From Temnopleurus reevesii (Eukaryota > Echinodermata > Echinoidea > Temnopleuroida > Temnopleuridae), in contig BQKZ01006951.1 in assembly GCA_036244855.1 (NCBI GenBank), positions 4,126 to 33,225 on the forward strand: a stretch of DNA of 29,100 nt, in the 5' to 3' direction. Every line of letters begins with the position of its first letter. Within the stretch, counting starts at the first letter, position 1. Of the stretch, positions 12,801-21,047 are shown piece after piece. The notes under the pieces were generated by a model that saw only the letters and a list, made by a program, of their open reading frames with translations, had not been told where the DNA came from and ran no database searches. Both the position numbers and the translations under genes were made by a program.

Positions 12801-15800
12801 GTTGGATATCACAATATTCCCAGTATGGCAGTGTTATTGTATTGCCTCAGCTATGCATATTTTTATCCTGCTAAAGCAAGAGTCCTAATACAAAATGGTT
12901 TCTAATACTTCATTATAATGAAGTTTTACTGTAATGTGTAGATCATTATAAGGAGGTTGGATTTTATAAGATTCCTAAGATGTCAAGTTGATTTTATAGT
13001 CTCAGCTTGCAGTATTCAGTTTTAACCCTGATAAAATGAGTTGTAAAAATACAAGACCAAAGCCTAGACAGAGCCATTGAATGTCGATTCCGGTTTAAAG
13101 TGACAATAATTTCTCATGCAGTTTTCTCATGCACTTTCTAGAATAAGGGAAAATTGTGTCAAGTTTATTTTTCTATTTTGTGAATATGAATCATGATCAA
13201 TACTTTTGTGATGTTATTTTCGTTAATGTGTAGTATGGCGTCTCACAATGATACAGGTTTGGATGTTTTCATGTAGCTATTTCATAGTATGCTACAGTAT
13301 TCTGTGATTGAAGACTCCTACAGGAGGACCAGCTTACCATATTGTGTTGTGTTAGTTAGTTCATCATACCCAGATTGATTGTATGCTTTATTCATGATAG
13401 CTTTGGTTGGATATAGGATCAGAGTAGTATGATATAAGTGTATGGTATATTAATGTATGAATGTAAAGGTGGGTATGATAGATAAGTGGTCACCAGCCTT
13501 AGTTTAGTTTTTAGCGTTATTGCAATTAACAGGTATGCTAAATAATCATCCAATAATGATTGTGTTTGGTAAATTCGATGTTTATAATCAGTAGAATATG
13601 TGATGATTCACGCAGTCTGAGCTTTGACCCTTTAGACGTTAGCAGGTCAAGCAATGGTCACTAGCCTTACTCAATTTTACATGATGGGTACATGTAATCC
13701 AAGTATGTTTAATTTTTAGGATTATTGCAGTTAACAGGTTTGCTAAATTTCTATCCCATAATGATTATGTTTGGTAAAGCCGATGTTTATGATCAGTGGA
13801 ATATGTGATGATTCACGCACGTACTCTGAGCTTACTTTATTCTAAGAGTTTAAAGATATGTTGTGATTTTATAGTTTTTAGGGTTATTGCAATTCACAGG
13901 TATGCTAAATGGTCATCCAATAATGATTGTGTTTGGTAAAATCCTATGTTTATGATCAGTAGAATATATGATGATTCAGACAATCTGAGCCTTCTTAATT
14001 CTAAGAGTTTAAAGATATGTTGTGAAGGTTTTTATGTTAATCCAAAAAGCTGATAAACTTGATGACGTATGTATGTATTCCATATGGTCATCTCCTGGTT
14101 TTGTTGTACATTTAACAAGTTTTTGGTACGTTTATAACAGTTGGTTATATTTCTCATTTTGCAGTCTTATTGATTATTGACGATTTGTTCAGTGATTTGT
14201 TCACAGTAAGGTTCATAATCAAAACATTGTAAATGCTTAAAAGTTGTGCATGCAATTAGACATTCAGGAAGAAGAAGAATGAAAAGTGATTGCGCCATTA
14301 TGTTGTCAGTGCCTTTATTGGCACTGTCTGATTATTGAACGTTGCCCTGTACGAGGGGATCACGTATAGTCGCCCCTTTCCGGCCGGCGTTTGTTGGTAA
14401 GCCAACATGGTGGTTTTACTTGATTAAAAATGCTGTTACTACTGTAACTAGTTATCCATCTCTTTATCTTTATTTAATGGCGCTAGATGATCAAAATGAA
14501 TTTTGTCCAAGGCAAAGTGACAAGATTTGTTCATTAGCTCCATCCAAATAATAGGAAGAGAGAATAAATGCTTTTACAATTTTTGTGTGCTTCTGAAGAT
14601 AAATGTTTGACAGATGGATGCAAAGTAGTCTTAAGCCATTCTCATCCAAGTATTTTTGTTCCCTATTTCCATCATAATACCAAATTTGTTTAAATAAAGT
14701 AATCTTAGATTGCCAACCTTGAATATATATGGTAAGGCCCCCAACATAATTCGGTTGAATGCCCTCTTGAATGTTCTTATTTTTTGCTTTCGCTAAAATT
14801 GAAGAATTGCAGTAAAATTATAAATAGACATATATTAAGTATGATCTCAAAAGACATTTTTCATTCCTGTTTTATTTAATCATTGTATATTTCAGCCAGT
14901 CTGCGTTTTGGTGGGGTGCCACGCTCTTTTGGTAACCAGGTGATTCTTGTTGGAGACTCGGCTGGTATGATCGATCCTATGACAGGTAAGGGTTTTTAAT
15001 TATTTGATACTTATTCGATATCGATAATTATTAGGGTCTGTCCATTCATATCTTTCTGTCTCTTTCTCCCTGTTTTGCCCTCTCATTTTCCTACCTCCTC
15101 CATCCTCTTCTATCTCTCTCCTTTTCTCTCTGTCTGTTTTCTTTTGACATTTTTACATTTTGGCATTACCCTCTCAACCAAAAAAAAAAAAAGAGAGAAA
15201 AAAATAAATTAAGAATCTGATATTACAGGCAGTGAAACCTCTTTATAATGTGGTCCCAGGGACCAATAAAATCACCTTGTTATAGCAGGTATCTCGCGAT
15301 ATCCGACCTCTTTATAACAAGGTACCACTGTAGTAATATGCACATCTTGACTACTCTTCCTTTTAATTGTTGATACTTTATGGAATCAGGTCAAGTAACT
15401 TTCCATGCGATAATTATTTTGTATTTCCAGGAGAGGGCATTCATCTGGCTATGGATGGGGGCCGTCTTGCGGCAGGCTTCCTAGAGGAGGCCCTCGCACA
15501 TGGAAACGTGTCCAGGGATGCTATGGAGATCTATCATCAGCGATGGATGGATAAATTTGGACATGATTTCAGATGGTGAGCATCGGTTACCATGGCAACA
15601 CAATGTATATATTTGCTTTCTGAGCTTAGTGTAAATTGGAATGTAAACAAGTGCATACTCATGAAGAAGTGAAGGGATAATAACAAGCAAATGTTAATAC
15701 AGCGAGCAAATTCATCTCTTCAGTGACTTTGGTACCAACTAGCAGTTTTATTTTTAGGGGGAGGGGTGATTTTGTAAAGAAGTTTAGTTGATGCACAGAT

Positions 15801-18800
15801 GCCAATCATCTGAATATGGACGAGGGTACAGAGCTGCCAATCTGAAAATTCACATTTCAGGGATATTTTACCATGATATCAGGGAGATCTTTCTCTTTAA
15901 CACACAATCCAATAGACGGAATCATTCTATGGATCAAGGAGATTGCTGAAAATCTGACATTTCTCACAAAAAAAAAATCAGCTTATTTTCAGGGACTTGA
16001 GATCTCCTGCTCAATCAGTGAAACTTGGCGGGTCTCTGAGGATAGAAATTAAAATATAAATAACCAAACAGCTGAACCAATTATTTTCTCATGAGAGAAA
16101 GCATGCTAACAGTAAGAATTCGATTGCTTTTATGATAAATAATTTTATTCAGCTCTTTAATGATTCACATCTTAATTTCTTTCATCTAGCATCTCTCCAA
16201 GTGTCACAAATCCAAATTCCCATATGAATTTTGAAATGGCTAGAAACATTTCTACAGTTACTAGCCCTACTGCCTTACTTGTCGAATTATTGCTTGGTTG
16301 CTGCAGAGTGTTTCAAATGATGTCATTTATCCGTCATGTTGGAGGACAATCAATCAGCTCATGCATGTGAATCAGAATAAGGGGATGTTGCTTGAAAGTG
16401 GCAATTTATTGCAAATCAATTGGCAGATTGAAACTCGCTTTAATTCGCTTCCCCATGCACCTCTAGTAAGATGCAGATGAAACAATGTTTATGATCATTG
16501 CATGCAGATCAACTGAAATATGCAATCAATTGCAAATTTCTAGCAACACCCCCTGGTAATCCATTGTTTTGTGGTCTTGTGCACAGTTTTGATTGATCAA
16601 TTGAATTTGAATATGATTTATTTGATAACATACATGTACATTCAAAATGGCAGCAGGCTGAAACAAATTAAATTCACAATACGAGAAAAGAAGTTGAAAA
16701 TGAGCAACAAGTAAACACAAGGTAGCAGGAAATAAAAATGGGTCGTAACTTAAATAGCGCCCTCTTATTTTTTCTGTATGTCCTTCAACAGTGCTGACTG
16801 TGACATCCCCCGAAGACAGATTGGACTTTTTCGCTATTTTTCTCTAATATTTCATTTTCTCTTTTAGGTCCTCGGGGATGAGCTTTATCCAGTATAAATT
16901 TCCCATTGTTCTTGATGCAGCAACAGCAGCTATTCAACGTAAAGGTAAGCAGATGTATATGAACAGCTTACAAAGAGTCTACCCAAAAATAATATTTCTT
17001 TAAAAAGCAGAAAAAATTGGTGAGCAGAACGAAAAAAGTTTGAAGAAAATTGAACAAGTGATAAAAAAAAAATTCTTGAAAATAGGGGATCTACATATCC
17101 ATCGTGAAGATATCCTACAGTTCACGTTTTGAGGAAATCATATTTTCTGAGAAAAGTAATATTTTATAACATGGATTTGAATACATGTATAATAAACAGT
17201 AAGTTGTGCACTTGTGACGTAATTAGTTGCCAATTTGTCTAAATATTAAAACATTCATAACTTTCTTGTTACTTTCTTTTTCTTTTTGTTCTGTTCATCT
17301 GATTTTTCTGCTCCTGTTGAGGAAATATTATTTTGGGGTAGACTCTTCTTTTAAGTTTTGTAGCATAGTGGTTAAGGCTCGCATCTTCCTAGCAGCAGGT
17401 CATGTGTTCAAGTCCTGGCTGTATGACATCAATATCCTTTAGTAAAGAATTCATCAGCACCCAGGCAATAAAAATGAGGATCATTGAAAATGATTTTCTT
17501 CAAATTTGGAAGGGCCAGTCAGTACTTCAGGTGAAGCCAGGGTAGTAGTTTTGGAATATCCGGAGTTTCAATATATATTTGGTACTTTACAAAAAATTTC
17601 TCTTTTTTGTTATTATGATTTTACATTGTGGGCTTTAACCTGTAATATTGGATATCGATGCTGCTGTACATTATTATGAAGTAATTTTATCGACGAAATA
17701 TATTCTAGTGGGCCATGAAAGAATGATGTCAGAATATAAAGAAAAATCCTTCTCTAATTTGTTTTTTTCCAATACAATCTAATTTCATAGTAGATCACAA
17801 CAGATACTGTTTTAATCATATTCTGTTTTCATCTCACTTCTTTAAGATAATTAAATCTCTTCAACGATAGTTATAAAACAAAAATGCCCGTTTTTTTTTA
17901 TTTCAGGTGATGCTTTCATGGCCAAATGGGCCGACATTATGACCGGGCGTGTCCCAAAGGCCAATCTTCTCGACAGATATACTACAAATCTCACTCTTTG
18001 ATGATCATAATAATGGGGGTGTTGCCACAAAGTTGTAATTGATCATAAATCAACTACATATCAGTTTCAAATTGCAACATGCATTTTCATTCACGTATAC
18101 ACTTTTAACCAGATGTACGTGAAAACAATGATTTTGAATGGCGCTTGCAGTCAACTGCAACTTTGGAGCAACACACCCTATGTCATGTCACTTAAATAAT
18201 ATTCATAAAAGAGGAAAAAAAAATCATTTTATTCCAGGTGATGCTTTCATGGCCAAATGGGCCGACATTATGACCAGGCGTTTCCCAAAGGCCAATCTTC
18301 TCAACAGATGTACATGTACTATCACCGTGAGCAGAAGGGACAAAGGCATTTGGCCAAAGTAAACAACTCTATTCAAGCATTCGCAATAACAAAATACACA
18401 CAAAGAAAATTCCCTCTTATTTGGCTAAAATATGTCAAACAGGCATCACAAAATGAATAGTGAGGTACTTGCTCTTGTGTGTATTGAGCTATTGTGAATG
18501 CCTGAATGAAGTTGTTAACTTTGTCTAAAATCCTTTGTCGCGTCTGCCTACAGTGTATAAATCTGATTCTAAGATGCTCATAATTTTAATAATCTCTTCA
18601 ATGATATTTATAAAGGAGCAATTTTTTTCTTCATTCCAGGTGATGCTTTCATGGCCAAATGGGCCGACATTATGACCGGGCGTGTCCCAAAGGCCAATCT
18701 TCTCAGACCAGAGTTCGTCATCGTCGTCGGCTTCGAGCTCGCTTGCATCCTATGCCAACGGGTGGTTGGTTTTGCTTTGGGGCAGAGGGCAGCAGAGAGA

Positions 18801-18824
18801 CAGGCAAGAGAGAAGGAAGAGTGA
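4625..18824 (+). CDS. Geranylgeranyl reductase-like FAD-dependent oxidoreductase (whole gene model)
   Basis: I join exons 4625-4753, 7823-8047, 8975-9111, 10244-10518, 11085-11264, 14896-14985, 15431-15575, 16868-16944 and 18640-18824. Every join has GT-AG borders and the frame is kept, giving 480 aa. Order: N-terminal hydrophobic anchor (about residues 2-26); Rossmann FAD motif GAGPAG (56-61); acidic Glu79 for the FAD ribose; RDKYCGDAV (85-93), typical of geranylgeranyl reductases; [26 protein letters not shown] (335-349), the second FAD/catalytic motif; C-terminal hydrophobic tail. Known family members reduce prenyl double bonds using FAD. The animal substrate is unknown, and prenyl diphosphate or polyprenyl lipid is inference. 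A membrane-bound location is likely from the termini. Alternative first (6584-6694) and last (17907, 18238) exons give 450-480 aa variants. It could be a related FixC-type oxidoreductase with another substrate. Confidence 0.85.
5802..5802. other. Single unknown base at a duplication junction
   Basis: The N lies exactly where the intron block ending GGTATCAATTTTC stops and an exon fragment begins in mid-sequence. This looks like a join made during assembly rather than an isolated unread base. Confidence 0.7.
5803..5826 (+). pseudogene. Truncated third copy of the anchor exon
   Basis: The last 24 bases of the anchor exon, coding PKMFKDDK, are followed by the same donor GTAATGGATTA as in copies 1 and 2. 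The peptide mixes features of the two (copy 1 PKLFKDDK, copy 2 PKMFEDDK). The upstream part is missing and is replaced by the N at 5802, so the fragment may reflect an incomplete assembly of another allele or copy. Confidence 0.75.
6584..6694 (+). CDS. Anchor first exon, copy 2 (alternative first exon)
   Basis: Homology to copy 1 starts at about 6543 (TGGCTCCTCATCC) and continues to the donor AAG|GTAATG at 6694, phase 0. The frame is open from after a TAA at 6533 and reads [19 protein letters not shown], so the codon that is TGA in copy 1 is TGG here. The first in-frame ATG is at 6584 in poor start context, giving a 37-aa anchor. There is no proline-rich region ahead of it. Either copy can splice in frame to 7823. 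Which one is used cannot be seen from the sequence. Confidence 0.62.
6695..7060. repeat. GAT satellite and duplicated intron block after copy 2
   Basis: GAT, GGT and AAT triplets are followed by the block also seen at 5607-5801. From about 7110 the sequence becomes ordinary AT-rich intron, which is the true start of the intron shared with exon 7823. Confidence 0.9.
7532..7698. repeat. Short transposon-like element, CAGT...ACTG ends
   Basis: It contains repeated TATAGACAGGT and GTGGCCAC phrases and is bounded by CAGTCAAAC on the left and TTAGACTG on the right, with flanking TA. A relative in the opposite orientation is at 25361-25495 (shared GGCCA-CC-AGGGAAA and ACAGACAGGT). Non-autonomous TA-targeting DNA transposon is the best guess. 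There is no coding capacity. Confidence 0.55.
7823..8047 (+). CDS. Oxidoreductase exon 2: FAD-binding Rossmann motif
   Basis: 75 codons, phase 0 at both ends (TCTGTAG|GGT, GTG|GTAAGA). It carries the beta-strand [19 protein letters not shown], the charged LLLEKK end of the next strand, and RDKYCGDAV, the family-typical Arg/Lys-x-Cys-Gly-Asp signature. It continues with a helix [12 protein letters not shown]. This exon defines the family assignment. Confidence 0.93.
8048..8974 (+). other. Intron 2
   Basis: AT-rich intron between phase-0 splice sites. I see no repeat family member and no alternative exon in it. Confidence 0.8.
8975..9111 (+). CDS. Oxidoreductase exon 3
   Basis: It encodes [11 protein letters not shown]... 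to [11 protein letters not shown]. The borders are ACAG|GCAGAC and AAGAA|GTAAGT, phase 0 to 2. The [12 protein letters not shown] segment fits the conserved Arg/Lys-x-x-Leu-Asp helix that precedes the AGA turn in FixC-type flavoproteins. Confidence 0.88.
9112..10243 (+). other. Intron 3, with a strong hairpin
   Basis: AT-rich intron without visible coding. At 9817-9850, CAGTCTCGGGTACTCC is followed after two bases by GGGTACCCCGAGACTG, a near-perfect inverted repeat that stands out for its GC content. No other structure is evident. Confidence 0.75.
10244..10518 (+). CDS. Oxidoreductase exon 4
   Basis: About 92 codons, CACCAG|GGCTGG to CCAG|GTAACT, phase 2 to 1. It starts at the AGADL turn, passes through a beta-rich segment and then [17 protein letters not shown]. 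That last segment is the family's DGAxSxxxRxxG motif with the usual Arg replaced by Gly-Thr. It ends in YNKDMLPG. The region caps the FAD site and begins the substrate-binding sheet. Confidence 0.9.
10519..11084 (+). other. Intron 4
   Basis: AT-rich intron with a short ATT/ACT tract near 10820. I see nothing else of note. Confidence 0.75.
11085..11264 (+). CDS. Oxidoreductase exon 5: substrate-side segment with altered motif
   Basis: 60 codons, CACAG|GCTATT to GTTG|GTAAGT, phase 1 to 1. It opens with GYSALFRHP followed by NYCVYIIPG. In characterised geranylgeranyl reductases the corresponding place carries a Tyr-x-Trp-x-Phe-Pro type motif, followed by a strand. Here Trp is replaced by Leu and Phe-Pro by Arg-His-Pro. 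The rest ([13 protein letters not shown]) is a helical lid region. Confidence 0.88.
11350..11523. repeat. Truncated copy of 192-bp inverted-end element
   Basis: From CGCCATTATGTTGTCAGTG to ATCCATCTCTTT it matches 14292-14466 almost base for base (CTCTACGAG against CTGTACGAG). It breaks off at the N gap, so the right end is missing. The flanks differ between copies, which argues for two element insertions rather than a simple assembly overlap. Confidence 0.8.
11524..11898. other. Assembly gap (375 N) followed by a C run
   Basis: The gap begins inside the truncated repeat and ends at a run of about 16 C. Open frames crossing it (11400-11960) are artefacts of unknown bases. Confidence 0.98.
12778..12931. 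repeat. CAGTAGAACC-type short element
   Basis: It starts CAGTAGAACCTTAATATAATG and ends CATTATAATGAAGTTTTACTG, imperfect inverted ends. It resembles the elements at 15230, 18860 and 20435. It is a non-coding DNA transposon relic by its structure. Confidence 0.6.
13500..14030. repeat. Three degenerate copies of a 120-160 bp unit
   Basis: A unit containing GTTATTGCAATTAACAGG, TATGCTAAAT, AATGATTGTGTTTGGTAAA, GATGTTTATGATCAGTAG and GTGATGATTCACGCA recurs at about 13500, 13709 and 13873. The last two copies also share ATTCTAAGAGTTTAAAGATA. It is a local tandem duplication of intron sequence with no open frame. Confidence 0.85.
14292..14483. repeat. 192-bp element with GCGCCATTA inverted ends
   Basis: The left end GCGCCATTA is the reverse complement of the right end TAATGGCGC. 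The interior is the sequence shared with 11350-11523. There is no open frame of note and no clear target-site duplication. MITE-like by size and ends. Confidence 0.65.
14896..14985 (+). CDS. Oxidoreductase exon 6: second FAD motif
   Basis: 30 codons, TTCAG|CCAGTC to GACAG|GTAAGG, phase 1 to 1. It encodes [20 protein letters not shown] and then [10 protein letters not shown], the conserved strand-turn that binds the FAD pyrophosphate and ribityl chain, continued by GEGIHLA in the next exon. Confidence 0.93.
14986..15430 (+). other. Intron 6
   Basis: A CT-rich tract (about 15040-15150) and an A run (about 15180) precede a short CAGTGAAACC element. There is no coding signal. Confidence 0.75.
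15230..15330. repeat. CAGTGAAACC-type short element
   Basis: It is bounded by CAGTGAAACCTC and AGGTACCACTG with CTTTATAA repeated inside both ends. It belongs to the same group as 12778 and 18860. Confidence 0.6.
15431..15575 (+). CDS. Oxidoreductase exon 7
   Basis: TTCCAG|GAGAGG to AGATG|GTGAGC, phase 1 to 2. It encodes [20 protein letters not shown], the N-cap helix at the isoalloxazine ring, then a helix with [15 protein letters not shown]. This is typical of the C-terminal helix of FixC-like flavoproteins. Confidence 0.92.
15576..16867 (+). other. Intron 7
   Basis: Contains one copy of the GGGTGTTG palindromic element (16381-16553). There is no coding signal on either strand. Confidence 0.75.
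16381..16553. repeat. GGGTGTTG palindromic element, copy 1
   Basis: It begins GGGGATGTTGCTTGAAAGTG and ends ATTTCTAGCAACACCCCC. Repeats of GCAATCAATTGCAA lie inside both ends, with a central TGAAACAATG. Other copies are at 18015, about 19820, 24314 and 28146. Confidence 0.75.
16868..16944 (+). CDS. Oxidoreductase exon 8
   Basis: TTTTAG|GTCCTC to AAAG|GTAAGC, phase 2 to 1. It encodes [20 protein letters not shown] and then AIQRKG, an amphipathic C-terminal segment. The phase-1 donor fits all three downstream GTGATGC acceptors. Confidence 0.88.
16974..17346. repeat. 373-bp palindromic MITE
   Basis: It starts AGAGTCTACCCAAAAATAAT and ends ATTATTTTGGGGTAGACTCT. The inverted ends extend with mismatches for about 90 bp (GAGCAGAACGAAAAA against TTTTTGTTCTGTTC). 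It begins only 30 bp after the exon 8 donor. A second copy, internally reversed and truncated, is at 21048. Confidence 0.85.
17347..17906 (+). other. Rest of intron 8
   Basis: AT-rich. The last ~60 bases before the acceptor resemble those before 18640 (AATCTCTTCAAYGATA), so the upstream flank was part of the duplicated exon unit. Confidence 0.65.
17907..18001 (+). CDS. Alternative last exon, copy 1
   Basis: The acceptor TTTCAG|GTGATG is in the right phase for exon 8. It encodes [20 protein letters not shown] and then [11 protein letters not shown] and a TGA, for a 450-aa product lacking the hydrophobic tail of copy 3. The first 65 bases are identical to copy 3, after which they diverge abruptly. 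No AATAAA lies between this stop and the next acceptor, so use as a terminal exon is unproven. Confidence 0.62.
18015..18179. repeat. GGGTGTTG palindromic element, copy 2
   Basis: GGGGGTGTTGCC... to ...CTTTGGAGCAACACACCC, inserted 14 bp after the stop of last exon copy 1, so it separates copies 1 and 2. Ends and interior match the family at 24314 and 28146. Confidence 0.75.
18238..18362 (+). CDS. Alternative last exon, copy 2
   Basis: The acceptor ATTCCAG|GTGATG is in phase. It encodes the same opening with two substitutions (TRRFPKAN), then [20 protein letters not shown] and Lys before TAA, giving a 460-aa product. The tail is basic with two cysteines and has no hydrophobic segment. The tail and its 3' flank recur in decayed form at 22798-23190. 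Confidence 0.6.
18640..18824 (+). CDS. Last exon, copy 3 (probable main C-terminus)
   Basis: The acceptor ATTCCAG|GTGATG is in phase. After the common [20 protein letters not shown] it reads [18 protein letters not shown], then [10 protein letters not shown] and a charged tail ending AREKEE and TGA. The long hydrophobic run (about residues 445-467, broken by Glu, Gln and Arg) followed by charges suggests a C-terminal membrane association. I take it as the ancestral end because it is the longest and most protein-like, which is inference. Confidence 0.7.
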
Positions 18825-18859
18825 TGTTATTAAATATGAATGATTCTATGATTTCAATA

Positions 18860-19016
18860 CAGTGGAACCTCAGTATAACAATACCTTGTTGTAGCAGTAA
18901 TCTCTATATAACAAAGTTAAATGACAATAAGTTATAAAGTACTGGGACCAGAACTTTTACCTCTCCATATCAGGAATATTGTCATATTAGATCTCTTTAA
19001 ATTCGAGTTTCCACTG
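18860..19016. repeat. CAGTGGAACCTC element with TA target sites
   Basis: It starts CAGTGGAACCTCAGTATAAC and ends GAGTTTCCACTG, and a TA lies on each side (18858-18859, 19017-19018). Inverted ends plus TA duplication fit a Tc1/mariner-type non-autonomous element. Confidence 0.65.
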
Positions 19017-19621
19017 TATTGCTTTAATGAAGAAGTTTAAACCACAAATGATGTAAGCTACAGGGTGTACAGTGATCGTAAGCATTTGAAAGAGGCCAGT
19101 GTATTAAAGAAGATCAGGTAACCAATTCATGTATTCATTCATCTGCTATTCTAGTTATCTTGTAATTCTTATGAATTTTTACTATGTGGATTAAGCCTTC
19201 CATCTCTTCAAATGAAAAAAAAGAGATATTCTGTATAAGATGTTTGTGAGATTCTTTCATTCAAAGATGATCTGGATTGCCATATTCTTGGGAAAATTGC
19301 AAATAACTATCAAGAAAATAGTAATATATATTAATCTATTTTTCAGATTAGTTGCGACTTGAGTGGGCAAAGCAAAATTATAAGTATGCTTTTGTGAAAA
19401 TCCAGTTACCGAACAGCATGGTAAAACTGAAACATTTCAGTTTATTTTCATAATCTTAATAGCAGCAATATACTAACAAAATTATTGATTATTAAATTTT
19501 AAAGTGTTCGCTAAGTGGACGACCAACAGATATTGATCTGACAAAATGTAGAGTGTATTTTGCTCATGTGTACCATCATGGGACAGAGATGTATTAAAAA
19601 GTTTGATGTACGTCGTACTGT

Positions 19622-19627
19622 AATAAA
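19622..19627 (+). terminator. Candidate polyadenylation signal AATAAA
   Basis: First canonical AATAAA I noticed downstream of the last-exon copy 3 stop, about 800 bases away. Weaker ATTAAA variants occur at 19103 and 19592. Use is unproven. Confidence 0.4.
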
Positions 19628-19819
19628 TGTCAGTACTTTCATTTTATTTGTAAATAATGAGATTATTGATTTGATGAAAGCAATATAATTTTAAAGCTAT
19701 AAGCAAGCAATAATGGTCGCAAGTACTTCCACAAATTTGTGTGTAATTGATGTATCCTATTTGTTTGAAAATTTCTAAATCTTTGTCAAAAATAATTTAT
19801 TGATCTGTTGTATTTTTCA

Positions 19820-19983
19820 CCAAAGTTGGAATTGATTGCAAGCTGCAGTTGATCAAGGCATGCCAATCAAAATCATTGTTTCATGCGCGTCTTTTTGTAT
19901 GTGCATACTGTGCGCGAATGAAAATGCATGTTCCAATGTGCAAAGTTGCAGTTGATTTGCAGTTGATTTTGAACAACACCCCA
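19820..19983. repeat. GGGTGTTG palindromic element, copy 3
   Basis: CAAAGTTGGAATTGATTGCAA to GATTTTGAACAACACCCC. The left terminus has decayed, but the interior ATCATTGTTTCATGCGCG matches the reverse of the central part in other copies. Confidence 0.7.
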
Positions 19984-20434
19984 AGAGTCTCAATCAAGTT
20001 GAATGTTGAAATGAGCCCTTTGATTGGTTCAGTGTGAGTCTAATGAACAAGAAGTGCAAATAAAAATAATTTTTATTGGCCAGTACCAAGTCATTGGTAA
20101 TTGTAAACTTGGAAAAAAAATAAATACACAATATTTGTTGAGACTTATATTCATGTAAGTAAGTATGGAATAATCTACACCAGTGGTAAAAGAATTTAGA
20201 TTCCATACATACACTTTGATGTAGATTGTGAATCAATGTTATATTTTCATCATTATGAAATTATGTTTTCTTGCAATCTTATGGTTTTTCATCAGAATTG
20301 TACAACATATTCCTATGTTCCCTCTTTTGGGCAGTGTCAGCCCTCTTTTTCATGCAATAAGGTTGTGAGGTCAGATGCAAATAAGTCAGAATTTGAAGAT
20401 TACGTCAGTAGACGTTTGAATGGAAAATTAAATA

Positions 20435-20490
20435 CAGTCGAACCTTGTACGAAGCCATTGGACCGTGGGAATAAGCACTTATTACGGTAA
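20435..20490. repeat. Fragment of a CAGTCGAACC element
   Basis: CAGTCGAACCTTGTACGAAG starts after TA and resembles the left end of the CAGTGGAACC group. The right end is not identifiable. Confidence 0.4.
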
Positions 20491-20931
20491 AGAAACAAAA
20501 AAGATGATCTTAATTGCTTCTCTCTTTTTTAAAGTGTTTCCAATGTATGAAGAAGTGAGATGTTGCAGTAATTCCACCTTCTTATACTGTAAGAATGAGA
20601 AATGATTGGTCTGCAATGAGAAAAATTCCCATTATTTTATTTACACTCTGGTCACAAATACCTTTCAAATTGTTCTTGAAATGGTATGAAATATATCATT
20701 CAAGTGTTTGTAAAGGCATTCATGATCATAATATATGACCCATTTATACATTATCCAAATATCAGAATTTATTGCAGCCATATCAAGGGCTTAAAAAATG
20801 AACTCCATTTTGGCTGTTTTTTAGACAGTGCATTTTGGCCCACATTGCCAAGGTGAATGAAAATGAAATATAAAAGGGCAATTTGGTTTCAAGAAGAGAG
20901 AGATTGTTTTAGAAACATTTTTATATCAAAA

Positions 20932-21039
20932 CCTCATTTTCCATCAAAATAGAATCAATGTGAACACTTACTTAATAAATCTCTTAACCTGATTACGGCC
21001 ACTACATGCATGTTTGGATGAAATATAAATTGGTTGTTT
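20932..21039. repeat. Direct duplication, left copy
   Basis: CATTTTCCATCAAAATAGAA to TTGGTTGTTTTTA matches 21345-21448, with small deletions in the second copy. The longest shared part runs CTCTTAACCTGATTACGGCC and onward. It is directly followed by the MITE at 21048. Confidence 0.9.
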
Positions 21040-21047
21040 TTAAAAGG

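Larger units (their letters stand above)
11265..14895 (+). other. Intron 5, long, with gap and several repeats
   Basis: The largest intron of the gene (about 3.6 kb as assembled) contains two copies of a GCGCCATTA-ended element (11350 and 14292), the sequencing gap, a CAGTAGAACC element (12778-12931) and a triplicated segment (13500-14030). No exon-like sequence was recognised. The flanking exons join in frame, so nothing coding needs to lie in the gap. Confidence 0.7.

Noticed and set aside
13500..14030. CRISPR-like array
   Set aside because: Units are 120-160 bp, diverged and unevenly spaced, inside an animal intron. They do not have the short identical repeats with uniform spacers of a CRISPR array.
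11350..14483. The two near-identical segments as LTRs of a retroelement
   Set aside because: The intact copy has inverted GCGCCATTA ends and no TG...CA termini. The sequence between the copies has no retroelement coding or primer-binding site.
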